Shown: positions 15,385 to 20,896 of the stretch, piece after piece
Numbering within the stretch: the first letter of the stretch is position 1
Layout of the letters: the number at the start of each line of letters is the position of its first letter
DNA from: Acidithiobacillus sulfuriphilus
GTDB lineage: Bacteria; Pseudomonadota; Gammaproteobacteria; Acidithiobacillales; Acidithiobacillaceae
Length of the DNA: 20,896 bases
Reading direction: 5' to 3'
NCBI RefSeq assembly: GCF_003721225.1
Contig: NZ_RIZI01000146.1
Coordinates: forward strand, 1 to 20,896
The notes under the pieces: generated by a model
Databases searched by the model: none
Told to the model about the DNA's origin: nothing
Seen by the model: only the letters and a program-made list of their open reading frames with translations
Made by a program: the position numbers and the translations under genes

Positions 15385-16185
15385 TTGTCCAACCGCCCCT
15401 TCCCTGCCGCCGAACGTCCCTTCACTCTCGTCCACCGCAACGGTGAACGATTGTGCGGGATGATCCAGGATCGCCATGGGGGCCCGGTAGGCATCTACCT
15501 GCCCGGATTTGCTTCCACCATGGACGGCAACAAATCCCTCTTGCTGGCCCAAAATGCCCAGGAGCAGGGTTGGTCCTGGGTCCGTTTTGACCCACGGGGC
15601 GTCGGCCGCTCCGACGGCCTTTTCCAGGCGCTGACCGTCAGCCACTACCTCGCCGACCTGCAGCTCATCCTGGGCATGCTGGAGCAGCGGACCGTCGTGC
15701 TGGTGGGTTCCAGCATGGGTGGCTGGCTGGCCGTCATTGCCGCCGGCCGCTGGCCAGCGCGCATGGCCGGGCTGCTCCTGATCGCCCCCGCCTTCAACTT
15801 CATCCAGCAGATCTACGGCGGCCTGTCCATCACCGAGCAGCGACAGTGGCGGGAAACCGGCCTACGCCGCTGGCAAGATCCCTATGGCCTGGGCGAGATT
15901 GCCATGCAGTATGATCTGGTGGCCGATAGCTGGCGCTATGACCTCCTCCGCTTCCCGCCGCGCCTATCCTGCCCGGTGGAGATCCTGCATGGCAGCGCCG
16001 ATGAGGCGGTACCCCTGCGGCAAAGTTATCAATTTGCCGCCGTCGCCCAAGCGCCGCTCCTCAGCGTGCGCCCCCTCATCGGCGCCGAGCACCGTCTCCA
16101 GGGTGCCGATGCGGTGCTGCTGCGCAGTCTGCAGGGTCTCTGGTCCCATGCCGCCGTAGAAGACCTCCCGGGTATTCAGCCCTAG
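15385..16185 (+). CDS. Alpha/beta hydrolase family protein
   Basis: A 266-aa serine hydrolase of the alpha/beta fold, similar in style to ABHD10-like esterases/thioesterases. Motifs seen: YLPGFASTMDGNK (38-50) for the oxyanion region; FDPRGVGRSDG (68-78); the nucleophile elbow GSSMGG with Ser110; Asp206 in HGSADEAVP; and His236 in GAEHRL. The triad is therefore complete. The substrate is unknown. No signal peptide is seen, so it is cytoplasmic. The best start is TTG 15385-15387 with AGAGG 7 nt upstream. It lies only 18 bp after the unit 2 terminator, so expression probably depends on read-through of that terminator or on a promoter not seen. The following groES promoter is independent. Confidence 0.87.
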   Translation: MSNRPFPAAERPFTLVHRNGERLCGMIQDRHGGPVGIYLPGFASTMDGNKSLLLAQNAQEQGWSWVRFDPRGVGRSDGLFQALTVSHYLADLQLILGMLEQRTVVLVGSSMGGWLAVIAAGRWPARMAGLLLIAPAFNFIQQIYGGLSITEQRQWRETGLRRWQDPYGLGEIAMQYDLVADSWRYDLLRFPPRLSCPVEILHGSADEAVPLRQSYQFAAVAQAPLLSVRPLIGAEHRLQGADAVLLRSLQGLWSHAAVEDLPGIQP

Positions 16186-16245
16186 AACGACCAGGGCATG
16201 CAACGCGCCCAGCCGCCAACCCGATTCCCGCCATCGCCGCACCCC

Positions 16246-16273
16246 TTGACAGGGGGCTGTCAGTCCTTATGAT
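16246..16273 (+). promoter_or_regulatory. groES-groEL promoter, sigma70 type
   Basis: A perfect -35 TTGACA (16246-16251) and TATGAT (16268-16273) are spaced by 16 bp. Transcription would start near 16280, inside the CIRCE element, leaving a leader of about 78 nt before groES. No clear heat-shock sigma32 promoter is visible. Confidence 0.85.
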
Positions 16274-16299
16274 TAGCACTCGATGGGTGTGACTGCTAA
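16273..16299 (+). promoter_or_regulatory. CIRCE operator (HrcA binding site)
   Basis: TTAGCACTC (16273-16281), 9 bp, then GACTGCTAA (16291-16299). This is the CIRCE inverted repeat with one deviation in the right arm (GAC in place of GAG). Its first base overlaps the -10 hexamer, and the predicted transcription start lies within it, so bound HrcA would block the promoter. hrcA is not in this window. Confidence 0.9.
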
Positions 16300-16357
16300 C
16301 AGCACCCAGATGTTTAGGTTCTGTCCGTCCTATTGAGCAACAGTGAGGAAGCGTTCC

Positions 16358-16648
16358 ATGAAACTTCGTCCCCTGCATGATCGCGTGGTCATTCGTCGTC
16401 TTGAAGAAGAGCAGAAGAGCGCTGGCGGGATCATCATTCCCGACACCGCCAAGGAAAAGCCCGTTCAGGGTGAAGTCGTTGCCGTCGGCAACGGCAAGAT
16501 CCTCGAAGACGGGAAAGTCCGCGCCCTGGATCTCAAGGCCGGTGATCGTGTCCTCTTCGCCAAATACGCCGGCACCGAAGTCAAGGTGGAAGGCGAGGAA
16601 CTCCTCGTTATGCGCGAGGATGACGTGATGGCCGTCATCGACAAGTAA
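16358..16648 (+). CDS. groES: Co-chaperonin GroES
   Basis: GroES forms the heptameric lid of the GroEL folding chamber in the cytoplasm. The protein is 96 aa, the normal size. It begins [16 protein letters not shown], has the mobile loop region around [18 protein letters not shown] (about 17-34), then [14 protein letters not shown], and ends [11 protein letters not shown]. The ATG at 16358 is preceded by GAGGAA. It is the first gene of the heat-shock operon behind the promoter and CIRCE site and lies 82 bp before groEL. Confidence 0.97.
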   Translation: MKLRPLHDRVVIRRLEEEQKSAGGIIIPDTAKEKPVQGEVVAVGNGKILEDGKVRALDLKAGDRVLFAKYAGTEVKVEGEELLVMREDDVMAVIDK

Positions 16649-16658
16649 CACACCATGA

Positions 16659-18380
<1,722 letters not shown>

Positions 18381-18425
18381 GCCGCCCCCTCGCCGGCAAG
18401 GCGGTGGTAAACCGCCTATCCAGCC

Positions 18426-18459
18426 AACCGGCCCCTGTATGGGGCCGGTTTTTTATTTT
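18426..18459 (+). terminator. Intrinsic terminator of the groESL operon
   Basis: AACCGGCCCC (18426-18435), loop TGTAT, and GGGGCCGGTT (18441-18450) form a perfect 10-bp stem followed by a T-rich tract (TTTTATTTT). It ends 45 bp after the groEL stop, so the downstream phosphoribosyltransferase needs its own promoter; none is obvious in 18460-18536. Confidence 0.93.
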
Positions 18460-18536
18460 CCATGGTCCATCCGGGATTTGGGTGTCGGGCCCTGCTTGTG
18501 GCACACTGCGCCGAAAACCCGCGGAGAAACCTGCTC

Positions 18537-19112
18537 ATGACCTTACCTGCCAGCTACGACCTGGAGATTGCCGGCCTGCGCCGCTCACTCCCTCTATTCC
18601 GGGTACAACCGGATCTGGCCATTGCCGTGCTCAATATCCTGGGCGACACCGAACTGGTGGAAGTCTCCGCCCGCCAGCTCGCGGTCCGTCTGGCCGAGCA
18701 TGATTACGCCGTGCTGGTGACTGCGGAGGCCAAAAGCATCCCCCTGGTCCACGCCCTGTCGGTACACAGCGGCCGGCCCTACGTGGTGCTGCGCAAAAGC
18801 TACAAATCCTACATGGGCGATGCCCTGCAGGCGCAGACCGTATCCATCACCACCGGGGCCCCGCAAATGCTCTATCTGGATAGCAAGGATCGGGCCCTCC
18901 TCAGCGGTAGCCGCATCGTGCTGGTGGACGACGTAGTGAGTACCGGTTCCACCCTGACCGGCATGCGCGCCCTGATGAGCCAGGCGGATGCCCATGTCGT
19001 CGGGGTAGCGGCCATCTGCACCGAAGGCGACGCCAGCCAATGGCAGGAGGTCATTGCCCTTGCCCACTTGCCGCTCTTCCCGAGCCGCAAGGACGGAGCA
19101 ATGACGCCCTAA
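18537..19112 (+). CDS. Type I phosphoribosyltransferase, adenine-PRT-like
   Basis: A 191-aa enzyme with the PRPP-binding loop VLVDDVVSTGSTLTG at about 128-142, preceded by YAVLVTAEAKSIPLVHALS (57-75) and YVVLRKSYKSYMG (82-94). It should transfer ribose-5-phosphate from PRPP to a nucleobase in purine or pyrimidine salvage, or act as a sensor of that fold. The closest feel is adenine phosphoribosyltransferase, but the usual EARGF segment reads TAEAKSIP, so the base specificity is open. ATG 18537 is chosen with GGAG about 11 nt upstream; an in-frame ATG at 18462 would place the start right at the groEL terminator and adds non-conserved residues. The stop overlaps by 4 bp the stop of the convergent flavoprotein gene. 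Confidence 0.85.
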   Translation: MTLPASYDLEIAGLRRSLPLFRVQPDLAIAVLNILGDTELVEVSARQLAVRLAEHDYAVLVTAEAKSIPLVHALSVHSGRPYVVLRKSYKSYMGDALQAQTVSITTGAPQMLYLDSKDRALLSGSRIVLVDDVVSTGSTLTGMRALMSQADAHVVGVAAICTEGDASQWQEVIALAHLPLFPSRKDGAMTP

Positions 19113-20320
19113 AAAACCCCCAGGCGCCCGCGCAACTCTTCGGACCCCACCACCTCCCGGCCGGCGATGAGGGCACGGGCGGCGTCTGCCTGTCCCCAGA
19201 CGTTCCACAGCAACACGCCATGGACCTGATTATCGCGCAGAAAATACACTACGCCCTGATCTCCTTCCCTGGACAGGTCGATAAAGGTGGCCATGCTGCT
19301 CCAGCACTCGCCCACCGCCTCGAAGCCGAACTCGTAAATATCGCTGAAAAACATGCCCTGATGCGTGTAGGGTTGGTCCAGTCCCGCCATGACCAGGCCC
19401 GCATGGCGCCCCGTGGCCTCGGCATTGTCCCAATGCTCCAGACGCAGGGGCTGACCCCAAACGGGGTCGGGAAAGGTGGCCATATCCCCGGCAATCCAGA
19501 TCTGTGGATCACTGCTGCGCAGGCGATCATCCACCGCAACCCCCCCGCCAGCCAGTTGCAGACCTGCCGCTTCCGCCAAGGCGGTGTTGATTTGCAGGCC
19601 AATACCATAGGCGACCCAGTCACAGGCCATCTCCTCGCCACTGGCACAGCGCGCCACCGGGCCTGCAGGGCCCATGGTCAGCTCGGCAAAGCGCTGTTCC
19701 GTACTCAACAAGACCCCGGCGCTCTGATATCGATCGCTGATCATCTGCACCAGGGCGGGCGGTAAGACATGGGACAAGGGCCCACTCCCGGCAACGCAGT
19801 ATTGCACCTGCAGGCCGGTCTGGCGCGACAAGGCCACGGCCAGTTCGGCACCCAGAAAACCGCCGCCCAGGACCAGTACCTTACCCCCTTGGGCCGCCCG
19901 CGCCCGCAAGCGCCGATAGTCCTCCAGGGTACGCAGGGTCAGCACCCGATCCCGTAGGGTCTCCGGGGTGGCAAGGATGCGTGGGGTACCGCCCATGGCC
20001 AACAACAGCTTGCCATAGTCATAATCCCTGCCCGCCGCCGTCCGGACCCGGCGGCGCCCCCGCTGCACCGCCAGCACCGGGTCCCCCAGCGCCAGTGTCA
20101 CTTGCAGGGCTGCCCAGTCGGCAACGCTTTTGATGGGCAAATCCCCCTCCTCCTGCTGCCCGAGCCATAGCCCCTTGGAAAGGGGAGGACGCTGGTAAGG
20201 CGGCTCCCGCTCCGCGCCCAGCAGCAGGATGCTGCCCTCCTTATCCTGTTCGCGAATGGCCAGCGCCGCCGCAGCGCCCGCCGGTCCCCCGCCCACGATG
20301 ACATAATCAAAATGCGACAT
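19109..20320 (-). CDS. FAD-dependent NAD(P)H oxidoreductase, AIF / ferredoxin-reductase-like
   Basis: A 403-aa flavoprotein. The FAD motif VIVGGGPAGAAAAL lies at about 7-20, PYQRPPLSKG at about 41-50 (typical of the ferredoxin/rubredoxin reductase group), the NAD(P) motif VLVLGGGFLGAEL at about 148-160, and the second FAD motif IWIAGDMATFPDP at about 274-286. RLEHWDNAEATGRHAG is typical of the AIF-like branch, followed by a reductase C-terminal domain from about 320. It should pass electrons from NAD(P)H to an iron-sulfur partner or act as an oxidoreductase; no ferredoxin or oxygenase gene is adjacent, so the partner is unknown. GGAGGTGGAG precedes the ATG at 20320. A DUF2784 gene lies 83 bp upstream on the same strand. 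A weak -10 (TAAGAT, complement of 20363-20368) is possible in that gap. Confidence 0.9.
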   Translation of the reverse strand: MSHFDYVIVGGGPAGAAAALAIREQDKEGSILLLGAEREPPYQRPPLSKGLWLGQQEEGDLPIKSVADWAALQVTLALGDPVLAVQRGRRRVRTAAGRDYDYGKLLLAMGGTPRILATPETLRDRVLTLRTLEDYRRLRARAAQGGKVLVLGGGFLGAELAVALSRQTGLQVQYCVAGSGPLSHVLPPALVQMISDRYQSAGVLLSTEQRFAELTMGPAGPVARCASGEEMACDWVAYGIGLQINTALAEAAGLQLAGGGVAVDDRLRSSDPQIWIAGDMATFPDPVWGQPLRLEHWDNAEATGRHAGLVMAGLDQPYTHQGMFFSDIYEFGFEAVGECWSSMATFIDLSREGDQGVVYFLRDNQVHGVLLWNVWGQADAARALIAGREVVGSEELRGRLGVF

Positions 20321-20403
20321 CTCGCTCCACCTCCGCCAGAACGCCCCCCCGGAACTACCTTTATCTTAGAACAGAAGCAGCGGTTGGCCAGTCTGATGCC
20401 CCC

Positions 20404-20805
20404 TCATGGTCTACGCCAGGGTAAAACGGGCGGCACCTTCCACCATAGCAGCAGTACCCCGATCCAGACCAGGACATAAACCGTGGTGAAAAAAATCATG
20501 GGCAGATGCCAGAACAAGAGATGATCGATCCAGGTCTGGATCAGGGGGAGGCGATAGCCTTGACGCCCCGCCGCTTCCTGCAGACGGCTCTGCCAGATGG
20601 TAAAAAAGCAGGCACGGCCGAGCAGGGCCTGCGCGGCCACCACGAAGAGCGTGGCGAGGTGGAGGGCCCGCCACCAGAAGATGCGCACCCACTGCCAGCC
20701 CCGCCAGCCACCCAGCGGAATGGCGATCAGGCCAAAAACATTGAAGGCGATGATCAGGATATGAAAAGACAGGATCAACTGCGCCAGCCAAAGATCGCTT
20801 TGCAT
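20404..20805 (-). CDS. DUF2784 family membrane protein
   Basis: A 133-aa integral membrane protein with about four hydrophobic segments (roughly 7-30, 45-62, 90-107 and 108-124). The middle holds the DUF2784 pattern: a conserved Cys in LLGRACFFTIWQSRLQEAAG, then YRLPLIQTWIDHLLFWHLP, matching the family's usual C-x-x-T-x-W-E-x-x-L-R segment with Gln in place of the usual Glu. The function is unknown for the family. The ATG at 20805 has no good Shine-Dalgarno; a TTGACA just upstream (complement of 20817-20822) is too close to the start to be its promoter. It is followed by the flavoprotein gene on the same strand and may be co-transcribed with it. Confidence 0.85.
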   Translation of the reverse strand: MQSDLWLAQLILSFHILIIAFNVFGLIAIPLGGWRGWQWVRIFWWRALHLATLFVVAAQALLGRACFFTIWQSRLQEAAGRQGYRLPLIQTWIDHLLFWHLPMIFFTTVYVLVWIGVLLLWWKVPPVLPWRRP

Positions 20806-20846
20806 GCCCCGGCGTCTGTCAAGGTAGTTGTCGCGTTTCCCATTTT

Positions 20847-20896
20847 TTAAGCGGCCTTTTTATCCTGCCGCTGCGGGTTCAGATCTACCGCACCGA
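20847..20896 (-). CDS. Possible 3' end of another minus-strand gene (partial)
   Basis: Reading inward from the right edge, the minus strand gives an open frame of about 15 codons (GAVDLNPQRQDKKAA) ending in TAA at 20847-20849. The charged, Lys-rich end looks like a normal protein C-terminus, and the distance of 41 bp to the DUF2784 start would suit an operon. It is too short to identify or to confirm as coding. Confidence 0.3.
   Translation of the reverse strand, partial: GAVDLNPQRQDKKAA

Overview
The window is about 20.9 kb of GC-rich, gene-dense chromosome from a Gram-negative proteobacterium. Lipid A/Kdo, AsmA-like (YhdP), DsbD and GlnE genes point that way. The GroEL sequence, the Tat-exported DsrE-like protein and the general gene style resemble acidophilic sulfur oxidisers of the Acidithiobacillia. 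That assignment is an impression from memory of the families, not a computed result. No tRNA, rRNA, CRISPR array, transposase or phage gene was seen.

Left part (1-8.6 kb): the tail of an unrecognised gene overlaps waaA (Kdo transferase). A REP-like palindrome separates waaA from a convergent YddA/SbmA-type ABC exporter. Divergent from the exporter is a small Tat-secreted DsrE-family protein. Its 3' end overlaps by 44 bp the 3' end of a nitrilase-family amidase, which is translationally coupled (ATGA) to a large yhdP-like gene. Middle (8.6-12.7 kb): glnE, ilvE and a zf-CHCC zinc-finger gene form a tight plus-strand operon that ends at an inverted pair of the same REP-like element. Next, dsbD and cutA lie on the minus strand in the same order as in enterobacteria.

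The most unusual stretch is 15.14-15.37 kb, upstream of or overlapping the cutA start. Two tandem related units lie on the plus strand. Each has a 5' hairpin, an identical CU-rich tract containing CCTCCTTT (like the 3' tail of 16S rRNA), and an intrinsic terminator. The terminator stems differ by a compensatory base-pair change. The second unit has a good sigma70-type promoter at the right distance. I read them as a pair of sibling small RNAs with anti-Shine-Dalgarno potential, or as leaders of the hydrolase gene that follows. A rival reading is that the tract is simply the complement of a duplicated cutA ribosome-binding site.

Right part (15.4-20.9 kb): an alpha/beta hydrolase, then groES-groEL behind a sigma70 promoter and a CIRCE operator, closed by a strong terminator. 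These are followed by a phosphoribosyltransferase, a convergent AIF/ferredoxin-reductase-like flavoprotein whose stop overlaps it by 4 bp, a DUF2784 membrane protein, and possibly the last codons of another minus-strand gene.
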